Shown piece after piece: positions 15,219 through 24,226 of a stretch of 64,000 bases of DNA. A program made the position numbers and the translations under genes. Numbering within the stretch: position 1 is the stretch's first letter; each line of letters opens with the position of its first letter. The notes under the pieces were generated by a model that saw nothing but the letters and a program-made list of their open reading frames with translations, had not been told where the DNA came from and searched no databases. Origin of the DNA: Marinomonas mediterranea MMB-1 (GTDB lineage: Bacteria > Pseudomonadota > Gammaproteobacteria > Pseudomonadales > Marinomonadaceae); NCBI RefSeq assembly GCF_000192865.1, contig NC_015276.1, forward strand, positions 4,272,501-4,336,500. Direction: 5' to 3'.

Positions 15219-16700
15219 TTACAAATAGCGCTGTTCCAAATGCTTTCTAAAATGCGCTGCATTCAGCACCTCTCCGGTTGCTCGCGTGACGAGTTCATCC
15301 GTGGTGTGGAGTGATGCTTGTGACCAAATATTGTCGCTGAGCCATTGGAAGATGGGGCTTAGGTCGCCGCTTTGGATTGCTGCGTCTATGTCGACGGTTT
15401 GTGTCATTTTAGCTTTGTATTGGGCTGCATACATGGCACCTAAGGTGTAGCTTGGGAAGTAGCCAAACGCACCATCAGTCCAGTGGATGTCTTGCATGCA
15501 GCCGTTTTTGTAGTTGCCTTTGGTTGAGATGCCCAATGCGGCTTTCATTTTCTCATCCCACAGTTCAGGCACGTCGGTGTGTTCGATTACGCCGTTAATC
15601 AGATCGCGTTCAATTTCATAGCGAAGTATGACGTGGGCTGGGTAAGTCAGTTCGTCGGCGTCTACTCGAATGAAACCTTTTTCAACTCGCGTATAAAGTT
15701 GAGACAGGTTTTCTTCGGCGAATACAGGGTCTTGATGTGCGTTAAAGGCATCTTTAGATAAGCGCGACAAGTGGGAAACAAACGGTTTGCTGCGACCAAC
15801 TTGCATTTCAAAGAATAGCGATTGGGATTCATGAATCCCCATGGAGCGCGCTTCGCCAACGGGTAAACCTGCGTAAGCTTTTGGCAGGCCTTGTTCGTAA
15901 CGAGCGTGGCCTGTTTCATGAACGATGCCCATTAACGCTTGCACGAAATCTTGCTCGTCATAACGTGTGGTGATCCGCACGTCTGTTGGCACGCCACCAC
16001 AAAACGGGTGAACACTTTGATCCAATCGCCCGTGATCGAAATCGAACTTCAGTAGCTTCATGACTTCTAGCCCTAACGCTTTTTGAGTCTCAGCAGGGTA
16101 AGTGCCGGATGGCATGATGATGTTTGAAGACTTCTGTTTGTCGAGTGCTTTTTCGATGAGCTCTGGCAACCATGTTTTCACGTCTGAGAATAAAGTATTC
16201 AGTGATTCAGAGCTGGTTCCGGGTTCAAACTTATCGAGCATTGCGTCATACGGGGTTAAACCAAGCGCTTCGCTGCGGATTTTGGCTTCTTCACGCGATA
16301 ACGTGACAACTTCTTTCCAGTTTTTCTCGAACCCGACCCAGTCGTTTTCCTGACGCTGTGTTCGCCACGCGTGTTCACATTTAGAACCGGCTACGGATTG
16401 CGCTTGCACTAGGTCTTCAGGTACGAGCGTTGCGTGCTGCCAACTGCGTTTCATTTCACGTAGGCTGGCTTTTTGCTCAGTCGTTAACGCTGCTTGCTCT
16501 ACCCCTGAGAACCAGTCTGCCAGTTGCGGTTGGGTCGAAAGGCGATGAATATGAACCGACAATTCCGCCATGGCATCGCCACGGGCATCGTTGCCACCAG
16601 AAGGCATATTGGCGGCGGCATCCCAGCCAAGCATGGACTGAGCATGGGCGAAGCGGTTAATCGTTTGGTAATGGGCAGTAAGTTTATCGTAATCAGACAT
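15219..16700 (-). CDS. M32-family metallocarboxypeptidase
   Basis: A 493-residue cytosolic zinc carboxypeptidase (Taq carboxypeptidase family) that removes C-terminal residues from peptides. The zinc motif HETGH is in GIVHETGHARYEQG (about 262-275), with the third ligand expected in MGIHESQSLFFEM (about 290-302). Other family segments are DVRITTRY before the zinc motif and TYPAHVILRYEIERDLI after it. Length is normal for M32. It begins at ATG 16700, with the first residues MSDYDKLTAHYQ typical of relatives. Single gene, no operon partner. Confidence 0.93.
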   Translation of the reverse strand: MSDYDKLTAHYQTINRFAHAQSMLGWDAAANMPSGGNDARGDAMAELSVHIHRLSTQPQLADWFSGVEQAALTTEQKASLREMKRSWQHATLVPEDLVQAQSVAGSKCEHAWRTQRQENDWVGFEKNWKEVVTLSREEAKIRSEALGLTPYDAMLDKFEPGTSSESLNTLFSDVKTWLPELIEKALDKQKSSNIIMPSGTYPAETQKALGLEVMKLLKFDFDHGRLDQSVHPFCGGVPTDVRITTRYDEQDFVQALMGIVHETGHARYEQGLPKAYAGLPVGEARSMGIHESQSLFFEMQVGRSKPFVSHLSRLSKDAFNAHQDPVFAEENLSQLYTRVEKGFIRVDADELTYPAHVILRYEIERDLINGVIEHTDVPELWDEKMKAALGISTKGNYKNGCMQDIHWTDGAFGYFPSYTLGAMYAAQYKAKMTQTVDIDAAIQSGDLSPIFQWLSDNIWSQASLHTTDELVTRATGEVLNAAHFRKHLEQRYL

Positions 16701-16989
16701 GTTCCAGTGCTCTCTTCAATTCATATACGGTGCGATTTGGGGGCGTTTGGGTTTCGATCATAGTATTACACCGTTAATCATCCGAACAGTATCATCACGG
16801 GAGTTGACCACAAGTTGCACCTTTTCCCGCACAAGGCTCTTTTTAAGTCACGCTCAATCTCATTCAGTCAGGTTTGTGTATTTTGTTCTTATTGCTGTGA
16901 CGGTCAAAGGGATGACGAACGAGGTAATTCAGGGCACACTGTATACAAATCAAACATTTAAAAACCTTAATACCTGAGAAGCGCCTAAC

Positions 16990-17856
16990 ATGCCGAACCT
17001 GAACCGCGATACCAATACCGCGATCTTTATGATGTGTACGGGCGTGGCCTGTTTGAGTATTAACGATGCGATTGCCAAAATATTGATGGAGCATTATTCC
17101 CCGTTTCAAATATTGTTTATCAGAACCGTGCTTGCGTTCCCTTTTGCGTTATTTTTGGCGCTTTATTCTGGCGGTACAAGCGCATTGCGCTCCTATAAAC
17201 CCGCCGTTCATGTTGTGCGCAGTTTACTGTGGATCGCTGCGACCATTATGTTTTTCACCAGTGTTAAGTACCTTGATCTGGCCAAAGCCACTGCGTTGAT
17301 CTTCGTCGCGCCTTTGTTTATTGCCATTATTTCATCGGTCTTTTTGAAAGAGCCTGTCAGCCGCGCGAAATGGTTGGCCATTTTAGCGGGCTTTGTCGGA
17401 ATGCTGATCATTGTGCGTCCCGGCTTGATTGCATTCAACGCCGTGACAGCCTTGCCGATTGCCACGGCGGTGGTCTACGCACTCTTGATGTTAGGCGCTC
17501 GCCAAATAGACCCTCGCGAGAGTGTCTGGACACAGATGCTGTATCTCACAGGCATAAGCGGGATATTAAGCGGTCTGCTCGTACCCTTTGTATGGACGGC
17601 TATTCGCCTTGAGGATTTATGGCTGTTTGCTGGAATCACGGCATTTGGTATTACGGGGATGGCGTTAATGACGCAGGCCTTTCGGTTGGGCTCTGCGGTC
17701 GTTATTGCGCCGCTTGATTATACTGGGCTGCTCTGGGCAACGCTCTTAGGATGGCTCTTTTGGACAGAAATGCCCGATACGACAACACTTATCGGGGCGA
17801 TCGTCATTGTTGCCAGCGGCACTTATATTATTAAGAATGCGAGAAATACGGCTTAA
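16990..17856 (+). CDS. EamA/DMT-family transporter
   Basis: A 288-residue inner-membrane protein with ten predicted helices in two EamA repeats (about 10-140 and 150-282). Typical features are GVACLSINDAIAK in the first helix, FIRTVLAFPFALF in the second, and PISRAKW-like PVSRAKWLAILAGFVGMLIIVRPG at the end of the first half. Members export amino acids, nucleotides or other metabolites; the substrate is not inferable. It is divergent from the M32 peptidase gene and followed by an unrelated pair on the same strand. Confidence 0.9.
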   Translation: MPNLNRDTNTAIFMMCTGVACLSINDAIAKILMEHYSPFQILFIRTVLAFPFALFLALYSGGTSALRSYKPAVHVVRSLLWIAATIMFFTSVKYLDLAKATALIFVAPLFIAIISSVFLKEPVSRAKWLAILAGFVGMLIIVRPGLIAFNAVTALPIATAVVYALLMLGARQIDPRESVWTQMLYLTGISGILSGLLVPFVWTAIRLEDLWLFAGITAFGITGMALMTQAFRLGSAVVIAPLDYTGLLWATLLGWLFWTEMPDTTTLIGAIVIVASGTYIIKNARNTA

Positions 17857-17940
17857 TACACTTTCTTCATCCTTAACCTTTGACCTGTCTACCGCTTTAT
17901 ACTTTAGCATCCCTATCTCAACGAATGACGAGGTAAGACA

Positions 17941-18390
17941 ATGACAGATCATGAGTTTCTTAAACACGTCGAGAATAAAACGCTGCCTCCAGCGCAGTTT
18001 AATCACAACGGCCATATACGGCTGGCGTTTATTCTTAATAAGCAATTCAACTCCGCAAAGGCGACACAGGAAGTTGTACGCTTAATAAAAGGCTATGCGG
18101 AGAGTTTAGGAGCCACATCAAAATTTCATGTTACGCTCACTTGCGCGCTGTGCTATTTCATTTTTCAGCGTATGGAGCGTGCTCAGAAAACACAATCACT
18201 CGCTGAGTTTATGGCGATCAACTCTGATCTGATCAGCGAGGCTCCGATACTGTTAAGGTCGTTTTACCATGAAGCGACACTGTATTCTAACGACGCTCGA
18301 CTAGGCTTTATACCGCCTGATAAACAAATCATCCCTGAACCTTATCTTTCGATTTTTAACACATTAGAGGTGTCTGTATGTATTCCATAA
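17941..18390 (+). CDS. Conserved-looking hypothetical protein upstream of MerR regulator
   Basis: A 149-residue soluble protein I cannot assign with confidence. It has an N-terminal FNHNGHIRLAFIL stretch with two His and an Arg, a helix-rich middle (about 40-85), and a Cys pair near LTCALCYF. The ribosome site GACGAGG precedes the ATG. Its last 13 bases overlap the MerR gene start, so the two are translationally coupled and probably act together. The regulator may respond to the same ligand or process. Confidence 0.65.
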   Translation: MTDHEFLKHVENKTLPPAQFNHNGHIRLAFILNKQFNSAKATQEVVRLIKGYAESLGATSKFHVTLTCALCYFIFQRMERAQKTQSLAEFMAINSDLISEAPILLRSFYHEATLYSNDARLGFIPPDKQIIPEPYLSIFNTLEVSVCIP

Positions 18391-18908
18391 AAGCGCTGTG
18401 TGACGAGTTTGGCTTATCTCGGTCTACGCTTCTCTATTATGAAAAAATGACCTTAATTAAAGCGCCAGTGCGTAACTCCGCCAATTATCGAATGTACTCA
18501 GACAAAGACAAACAACGACTGGCACAAGTTTGCTTATATCGTCAGGTTGGCGTTCCTGTGAAAGACATTCTGCAAATACTCGACGGAGAAACACACTCTG
18601 ATCGAACATTATTGGAGAAGCAATTAGAGCGTATTAATCAGGATATCCTTGCATTACAAGCTCAACAAACGGAACTGCTTAAGCTGCTCAAAAGACAGGA
18701 GTGGACGAGCCAAGCGAAGCTAACAAAAGAGAGTTGGAGTCAAATGCTACGCGAAAGCGGTTTGAGCGAGGCAGACATGTGGGCGTGGCATGACCGATTT
18801 GAAGCACGGTTTCCAGATGAGCATGAACGCTTTCTAAAAGACCTTGGGATGTCCCAAAGGGAGCGAGAACACGTTAGAAGACGAAGCCAGCATACAGATC
18901 CAAATTGA
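18378..18908 (+). CDS. MerR-family transcriptional regulator
   Basis: A 176-residue regulator. The winged HTH occupies about residues 2-70 (SIKALCDEFGLSRSTLLYYEK is the MerR signature, followed by NYRMYSDKDKQRL). A coiled-coil dimerisation helix runs about 75-115. The C-terminal part (about 120-176) is polar and carries the effector region; it has no Cys cluster, so it is unlikely to sense metals. It overlaps the preceding gene by 13 bases, indicating an operon. No spacer-type MerR operator was identified. Confidence 0.88.
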   Translation: MYSIKALCDEFGLSRSTLLYYEKMTLIKAPVRNSANYRMYSDKDKQRLAQVCLYRQVGVPVKDILQILDGETHSDRTLLEKQLERINQDILALQAQQTELLKLLKRQEWTSQAKLTKESWSQMLRESGLSEADMWAWHDRFEARFPDEHERFLKDLGMSQREREHVRRRSQHTDPN

Positions 18909-19489
18909 ATGTTTTTTTCCGTCTCTACTATTATCCCGAAATTTAAGGCCGCGAGGTTAATTATGAGCAAAGCTCAATTTTAATTAGGCCAACTTTACCT
19001 TCTTGACACAAAACATTGCGTTTTAGCTAAAAATAAGGATAAAACAACCCGTTTTTGAGCTAAAGCTCTTAAGATAGAAGTTCCCTCCAAACTAAATTCT
19101 TTACTTAATGAAATCAGATTCAGTTTTAAAGAATAAAAAGCACTTATACGAGCGCACTTCCCCGTTTATTTAACTCAATAACAAAAGCGGCACATACTCT
19201 TGGTTACAGCACAAAGCCGGATTAAAACACACTGATCTAATTTAGTTTTATCTAAATTAAAGTACCCGAACCAACACCACAATAAGAAGAAATAAAGACT
19301 CAAACATCAATGTTTTATATTAATTCTATTGTTTAAGTGCATATTCTAATAAATTGTGGATCTCCGGTTTTCATATAGCTTCATTCATCTTTGCTAAGGT
19401 AGTTTAGGTTCGAGCATTTAGGGAAGTCGAACCAAGTTGCTTGCCTAAATTCAGCTCGTTGGCCATCCGACATCTTAAAAGGGAACATA
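18909..19489. other. Long intergenic region upstream of a chemoreceptor gene
   Basis: About 580 AT-rich bases. Inverted repeats include TAATTTAG/CTAAATTA at 19239-19260, and GGTTCGA/TCGAACC at 19407-19433 just upstream of the chemoreceptor gene. No reading frame, tRNA or RNA family was recognised. Length suggests a regulated promoter for the receptor. Confidence 0.4.
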
Positions 19490-21391
19490 ATGAAGCTGTC
19501 ATTAAAATATCAAATCCTTTGTTTTACCTCATTACTTATTATTGTGATATCAGGGGTGCTAACCTGGAATGGTTACGACGAATTCAGTGAGTTCAATGAA
19601 AAAGATGCTCTGCAAAAAAGTCAGGTCGAAACGTCTCTTATGGCGGAGTTGCTTGAGCAGAAAATTAATACTTACTTTAATGCCCTTAATAGCTTTTCTA
19701 TCGATTTCAACGACAAAAATACGTTCGCCGACCCCGATCAGGTTTCACGAAATTTAGATCAATTAAAACGCACTCTTCCTGATGCACAAGCGGCCTTTGT
19801 TGCCCTAAAAGATGGGCGTTCTTTCGAAAATGGTCGCTTCTTTCCGAATTTTAATGCCAAAGATCTGCAAAAAGAATGGTATGTACGGGCCTTTAATAAC
19901 GAGAAAAACATCATCACCGAAGCCTACTTTGGCGAGGGAGAGCAAGCGGATGTCTTCGCTTTTGCCACTCCCATTTATCATGGAAACCAAATTGTTGCGG
20001 TGGTTGCCATCACCCTCAAAGTCTCCGCATTTACAGACTTTATTGATCAGTTAACACCGTCCAATAAAATCTTTGTATTTAATGACGCAGGCTACATATT
20101 GGCAGCACCAATCCAAGAGCTGCTGGGTAAAGACATCTACAAAGAAGAGCCCAAGTTCCGCGAGTTCAGCCCAAGTAACTCGACATTACACTACCAAATT
20201 GACGTTGATGGCGAAGACGTCGATTTGACCGCTGTACATGCTCACCTACCCAATCGGGATTGGAACGTTGTCGCATTCAGTGCCGATGATGAAGTCCTTA
20301 AGCCCAGTATAGAAATGCTTATCAACTCATTTACTTTGGTAATCCCTTTGATTCTGATCACTCTGGGCGTTGTGTACTTTGGCTTCATCCATCTGATATA
20401 CAAGCCGATTGGGGGAGAACCAAAACACATTTCAGAAATATTATCGAACATAGCAAACGGCGATTTGTCTCAATCTCTGACGCAATCTGGCTCTGAAACA
20501 GGCATTTATCAATCTATTCTTGTTTTGAACACCAAATTGTCAGAAATCATCCGTAATAGTCTTTCTATTTCTGACAGTGTTTCGTCCGCATCAGAAGAGC
20601 TAACCGTGGTTATGAAAAATACGGCGGATAACTCTCACAATGAACTGAGTGAAGTAGAGTCGATCGCCAATGCGGTAAATGAGCTTTCCAATGCGTCGGA
20701 AGAAGTCAGCCAAAACGCGACTCAGGCAGAAGAACAAGCCAAGCAAGCAATTAACAGCATCGAGCAAGGCAATAAAGACCTTGTTCAGTCTCAAGAACTG
20801 ACTCATTCAATCAGCCAAGAAGTACAGAACACCGCCGACATGATCGAGAAACTGAGAACGGAAACGATGAACATCGGAGAAGTAACCGATGTAATCAGCT
20901 CCATTTCTGAGCAAACGAACCTGCTGGCCCTGAATGCAGCGATTGAAGCGGCGCGTGCAGGAGAGCAAGGTCGTGGGTTTGCCGTGGTGGCCGATGAGGT
21001 GCGCAGCCTTGCCGCGAAGACCCAAGAATCAACGTCGATGATCCAAACCATTATTTCTACGCTGCAAGAGCAAGCTAAGCTCGCCAATGACAATATGATC
21101 AAGAACGTTACCGCAATAAAGCAATCCGTTGATCTTTCCGAAAACGTCAAAAGCTCATTTGACCAAGTGGTGGCCTTTGTTAACACCATCACCGACATCA
21201 ACACCATGGTCGCATCCGCAGCGCATGAACAATTTAGCGTAACCGCTGATATTAACCGCAACACCACCAATACAGTGGATTTGGTCAATCAAAACGTTTC
21301 GGCAGTAGGACAAACTCAAGAAGCGGCAAAAGAACTCGCTGGGCTTGCTCTTTCTCAAAAAGAAGCTCTTTCATTCTTTACCTATAAATAA
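19490..21391 (+). CDS. Methyl-accepting chemotaxis protein with dCache sensor
   Basis: A 633-residue transmembrane chemoreceptor. TM1 is about residues 7-28, a periplasmic dCache-type domain follows (about 36-270; LQKEWYVRAFNNEKN and the paired second module around VFNDAGYILAAP are typical), TM2 about 280-303, then a HAMP-like region and the MA signalling hairpin. The hairpin tip reads EQTNLLALNAAIEAARAGEQ (about 470-490). No C-terminal CheR-tethering pentapeptide is seen. The ligand is probably a small amino acid or organic acid, but unknown. It is followed closely by an SMP-30 family gene, 14 bases after its stop, so they may share a transcript. Confidence 0.93.
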   Translation: MKLSLKYQILCFTSLLIIVISGVLTWNGYDEFSEFNEKDALQKSQVETSLMAELLEQKINTYFNALNSFSIDFNDKNTFADPDQVSRNLDQLKRTLPDAQAAFVALKDGRSFENGRFFPNFNAKDLQKEWYVRAFNNEKNIITEAYFGEGEQADVFAFATPIYHGNQIVAVVAITLKVSAFTDFIDQLTPSNKIFVFNDAGYILAAPIQELLGKDIYKEEPKFREFSPSNSTLHYQIDVDGEDVDLTAVHAHLPNRDWNVVAFSADDEVLKPSIEMLINSFTLVIPLILITLGVVYFGFIHLIYKPIGGEPKHISEILSNIANGDLSQSLTQSGSETGIYQSILVLNTKLSEIIRNSLSISDSVSSASEELTVVMKNTADNSHNELSEVESIANAVNELSNASEEVSQNATQAEEQAKQAINSIEQGNKDLVQSQELTHSISQEVQNTADMIEKLRTETMNIGEVTDVISSISEQTNLLALNAAIEAARAGEQGRGFAVVADEVRSLAAKTQESTSMIQTIISTLQEQAKLANDNMIKNVTAIKQSVDLSENVKSSFDQVVAFVNTITDINTMVASAAHEQFSVTADINRNTTNTVDLVNQNVSAVGQTQEAAKELAGLALSQKEALSFFTYK

Positions 21392-21405
21392 GGGAATTAC
21401 ACGCT

Positions 21406-22506
21406 ATGAATACAGCAAACGGTAAAGGCCATTCAGATCAACCGGAACAATCCAGAAGACGTTTATTTAAAAACACATTAGCACTGACGGGAGCTGCCGC
21501 GGTAGGCGCCAGCTTTTCAGGTGGCGCTGTAGCCGATCCTTTGACGCTGCGCTACCCAGATGTGAACGTCAAAGTACTCGATGACAGCTTTTTAAAGTAT
21601 CGCCTTTTCAACGCCAGTGTCGAGCGACTCGCAACCGGTATGCGTTGGGCAGAAGGCCCTGTATGGAGTGGAGACGGCCGCTACCTTTTGGTCAGCGATA
21701 TTGCGAATAATCGCATCATGCGTTGGGATGAGATCACGAATCAATTTAGTACCTATCGCCATAATTCAAATTTTTCTAACGGCTTGTGCCGAGATTTAGA
21801 AGGTCGTCTCATTGCTTGTGAAGGTTCAACCACATCACAGGAAGGCCGACGCATTACTCGCACAGAACACAATGGGAAAATTACCGTATTGGCCGATAAT
21901 TACAAAGGCAAACGCTTTAACTCACCTAACGATGTGGTGGTGAAGCGTGACGGTACGATTTGGTTCACTGATCCACCGTTTCAATCCGGCAGCATGTACG
22001 AAGGGCACATTGTCGACAATGAGCTTCCAGACAGCGTGTATCGTCTGGACCCTGCTACTGGAGAGATTGAAGCCGTCATTACAGACATTGCTGGCCCTAA
22101 CGGCCTATGCTTCTCGGCGGATGAATCCGTACTCTACGTCGTTGAATGCTTATCGAAACCCAATCGTATTATTTGGGCATACGATGTCAAAGACAGCGGT
22201 CGACTTGGACGCCGTCGTAAATTTATCGAAGGCATCAACCATGGCGGCATTGACGGCATAAAATGCGATCAAGACGATAACTTATGGTGTGGTTGGGGAA
22301 GCACGGGGGCATTGGGAGTTAAATCCGAGGAGTTGGACGGTGTGATGGTGTTCAATAAATCAGGGAAAGCGATCGGGCATATCTTAATACCTGAATACTG
22401 TGCCAATCTATGCTTTGGCGGAACAGAAGGCAATCGACTCTTTATCGCCAGCTCGCACTCTGTTTATTCACTGTACGTTAACACGCGCGGCGCGACGTTC
22501 GTCTAG
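21406..22506 (+). CDS. Tat-exported SMP-30/gluconolactonase-like protein
   Basis: A 366-residue six-bladed beta-propeller lactonase-type protein. A twin-arginine signal (SRRRLFK at about 16-22, then a hydrophobic stretch ending SGGAVA) sends it folded to the periplasm. Family features are WAEGPVWSGDGRYLLVSDI, NSPNDVVVKRDGTIWFTDPPF and GPNGLCFSADESVLYV, which carry the metal-binding Glu, Asn and Asp. Relatives hydrolyse sugar lactones. It follows a chemoreceptor gene by 14 bases and is followed by a hairpin and a relic of a dehydrogenase gene, hinting at a former sugar-acid pathway cluster. Confidence 0.9.
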   Translation: MNTANGKGHSDQPEQSRRRLFKNTLALTGAAAVGASFSGGAVADPLTLRYPDVNVKVLDDSFLKYRLFNASVERLATGMRWAEGPVWSGDGRYLLVSDIANNRIMRWDEITNQFSTYRHNSNFSNGLCRDLEGRLIACEGSTTSQEGRRITRTEHNGKITVLADNYKGKRFNSPNDVVVKRDGTIWFTDPPFQSGSMYEGHIVDNELPDSVYRLDPATGEIEAVITDIAGPNGLCFSADESVLYVVECLSKPNRIIWAYDVKDSGRLGRRRKFIEGINHGGIDGIKCDQDDNLWCGWGSTGALGVKSEELDGVMVFNKSGKAIGHILIPEYCANLCFGGTEGNRLFIASSHSVYSLYVNTRGATFV

Positions 22507-22508
22507 CC

Positions 22509-22540
22509 ATTAAGAGCGTCTCTGGTGAGACGCTCTTAAT
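22509..22540. terminator. Strong hairpin, probable terminator after SMP-30 gene
   Basis: A perfect 14-bp stem (ATTAAGAGCGTCTC with its complement) closes a four-base loop directly after the stop. No real T-run follows, so termination would depend on the stem alone or the structure may protect the mRNA 3' end. Confidence 0.6.
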
Positions 22541-22543
22541 CCG

Positions 22544-22579
22544 TTATTTAAACGATTTAACCAATACCGATGTATCCAT
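22544..22579 (-). pseudogene. Relic of a 3-hydroxyisobutyrate dehydrogenase-like gene 3' end
   Basis: The minus strand encodes MDTSVLVKSFK followed by a stop, identical in protein to the last residues of the dehydrogenase at 24227-25096. The two DNA stretches differ only at six third-codon positions over 36 bases, so the match was under protein-level selection before decay. Upstream the relic loses frame within about 40 bases. It marks a paralogous or horizontally replaced gene that once stood between the SMP-30 and AraC genes. Confidence 0.75.
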
Positions 22580-22685
22580 TCGCCATCGTCAAAAGCCTCC
22601 GCTAACTTAAGCAATTTTGTCCCACTCTCATGTATAATTAAGACGTAAGATACCTACTCAATAGAAAGAACAGTGAGAGGTTCGC

Positions 22686-23525
22686 ATGTCGAGTCAATGC
22701 AGTGATCAAAATCGATTTCAGTTCGCTAAAAGCAGTGCTGTAGACGATATTGTCCTGCTCAACGCTTCTATGACCGATTTCACCTATGGCAAACATGCCC
22801 ATGAAGAGTTTTCGATTGGTGTCACACTCAGAGGGCGACAAGATTTTTTTGCCGTCGGCCAATTCCATAAAAGCCATCCAGGCAGTGTTATCATTCTGAA
22901 TCCAGACGACGCACACGATGGGGAGTCAGGTGGAGACAAAGCCTTAGAATACAAAATGCTGTACGTTAAACCAGAACAACTGACACCTGCGTTGAGTGCA
23001 TTAGGCATGCCACATCCAGAGCATTTTCGCGTCAAGAATACGGTCAGTCAACAGGATACATTACGCGATCAGGTTCTACGATTGGCATCGCTAATCGAAT
23101 CAGACGGCACAACGTCCAGCGAGTACGAATCCGGGCTGTTCGAACTGGCGGAGCAGTTGGTTCCTATGCAAGAACAAAGTGTCTTACAACCCGCTTCACG
23201 GATGCATCGCCTACTCAACAACGCGAAAGAATACTTGCAAGATAACTACACCAAAGAGGTGGCGCTGGACGAGTTGTGTCAGGTTGCCTGTTTGTCAAAG
23301 TTCCACTTTTTAAGAAGCTTCAAAGACTATACTGGTATGACGCCACATCAGTATTGGTTAAACATACGAATTAACCGTGCCAGACAAGCGCTCAAAAGTG
23401 GCATACCCGTTTCAAACGTTGCAAATACATTTGGGTTCAACGATTTAAGCCACTTTAATCGACGTTTTAAACCCGTATTTGGGATGACGCCTTATCAATA
23501 TCAACGGCTCATTTTGTCGCCGTAA
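22686..23525 (+). CDS. AraC-family transcriptional regulator (cupin ligand domain)
   Basis: A 279-residue regulator. The N-terminal cupin-like ligand-binding half (about 25-150) has HAHEEFSIGVTLRGRQDFF and PGSVIILNPDDAHDG, typical of AraC sensors. The C-terminal double HTH (about 180-279) contains LDELCQVACLSKFHFLRSFK and the conserved second helix pattern FGFNDLSHFNRRFKPVFGMTP. GAGAGG precedes the ATG. It lies immediately upstream of a LysE-type exporter on the same strand and may control it; this pairing is common. Confidence 0.92.
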   Translation: MSSQCSDQNRFQFAKSSAVDDIVLLNASMTDFTYGKHAHEEFSIGVTLRGRQDFFAVGQFHKSHPGSVIILNPDDAHDGESGGDKALEYKMLYVKPEQLTPALSALGMPHPEHFRVKNTVSQQDTLRDQVLRLASLIESDGTTSSEYESGLFELAEQLVPMQEQSVLQPASRMHRLLNNAKEYLQDNYTKEVALDELCQVACLSKFHFLRSFKDYTGMTPHQYWLNIRINRARQALKSGIPVSNVANTFGFNDLSHFNRRFKPVFGMTPYQYQRLILSP

Positions 23526-23623
23526 CGCGTTTTTGATCAAACCTCCATTTTTATACTTTCATTATCTGTAGCCATTGCCTGTCGTCATTAACGACGGTAA
23601 TTGCCTGCATTAGAGGAATCGTT

Positions 23624-24223
23624 ATGCTGGAAATTTTTATATTCGCCTTTGGCATCATGTACACCCCAGGTCCCGTTAATATGATCTCATTGTTTGCGGG
23701 TATTCGTGGCGAAAGCTGGCGGGCACTGCGTTTCTGTGCTGGCGTCGGCAGTGCGATGGCCATCATGTTTATCGGGATAGGCTACGCGGGGAATACCATT
23801 ATCCCTAAGTCGGTGCAAAGTGTGATTGCGATACTAGGGGGGCTTTATATCGCTTACCTTGGTTACAAGGTCATGAAAGCGAGCTTTAAGTCATCGGTTG
23901 CAATTAGCTCGGACACGACCAATATGCGCTTTTCGACGGGCTTACTTATGCAGTTGAGCAACCCGAAAGCACCGGTGGTGATTCTGCCCGTGGCGACGGT
24001 TCAGTTTCCAGCGGCTCATGTCGAAGGAATAATGATCGCCATGATGTCGCTGGCTTTGGGTTGTCTGGCTTTTGGAGCACCAACGAGTTATTTACTGGCG
24101 GGAAATCAACTGAAACAAGCGGCGTTGAATCCGAATGTTATGAAATGGGTCAACCGCGTTATGGCACTGCTTTTGTTCTACATAGCTATTCAGTTTATTA
24201 GCAATGCCATAACACAATCATAA
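23624..24223 (+). CDS. LysE/RhtB-family exporter
   Basis: A 199-residue inner-membrane exporter of amino acids or derivatives, with about six helices. The family start is visible as FGIMYTPGPVNMISLFAG, where PGP is the conserved turn after helix 1. The LGGLYIAYLGYKVMKAS stretch and the late LMQLSNPKAPVVI (NPK motif) also fit. It follows the AraC gene by about 100 bases on the same strand and ends three bases before the convergent dehydrogenase stop. Confidence 0.9.
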   Translation: MLEIFIFAFGIMYTPGPVNMISLFAGIRGESWRALRFCAGVGSAMAIMFIGIGYAGNTIIPKSVQSVIAILGGLYIAYLGYKVMKASFKSSVAISSDTTNMRFSTGLLMQLSNPKAPVVILPVATVQFPAAHVEGIMIAMMSLALGCLAFGAPTSYLLAGNQLKQAALNPNVMKWVNRVMALLLFYIAIQFISNAITQS

Positions 24224-24226
24224 AGG

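Noticed and set aside
19407..19433. GGTTCGA...TCGAACC considered as a tRNA T-arm
   Set aside because: No acceptor stem, anticodon arm or CCA end can be placed around it.
20803..21288. 161-codon antisense frame in a chemoreceptor gene
   Set aside because: Antisense to a conserved signalling domain; such long shadows are common in chemoreceptor genes.
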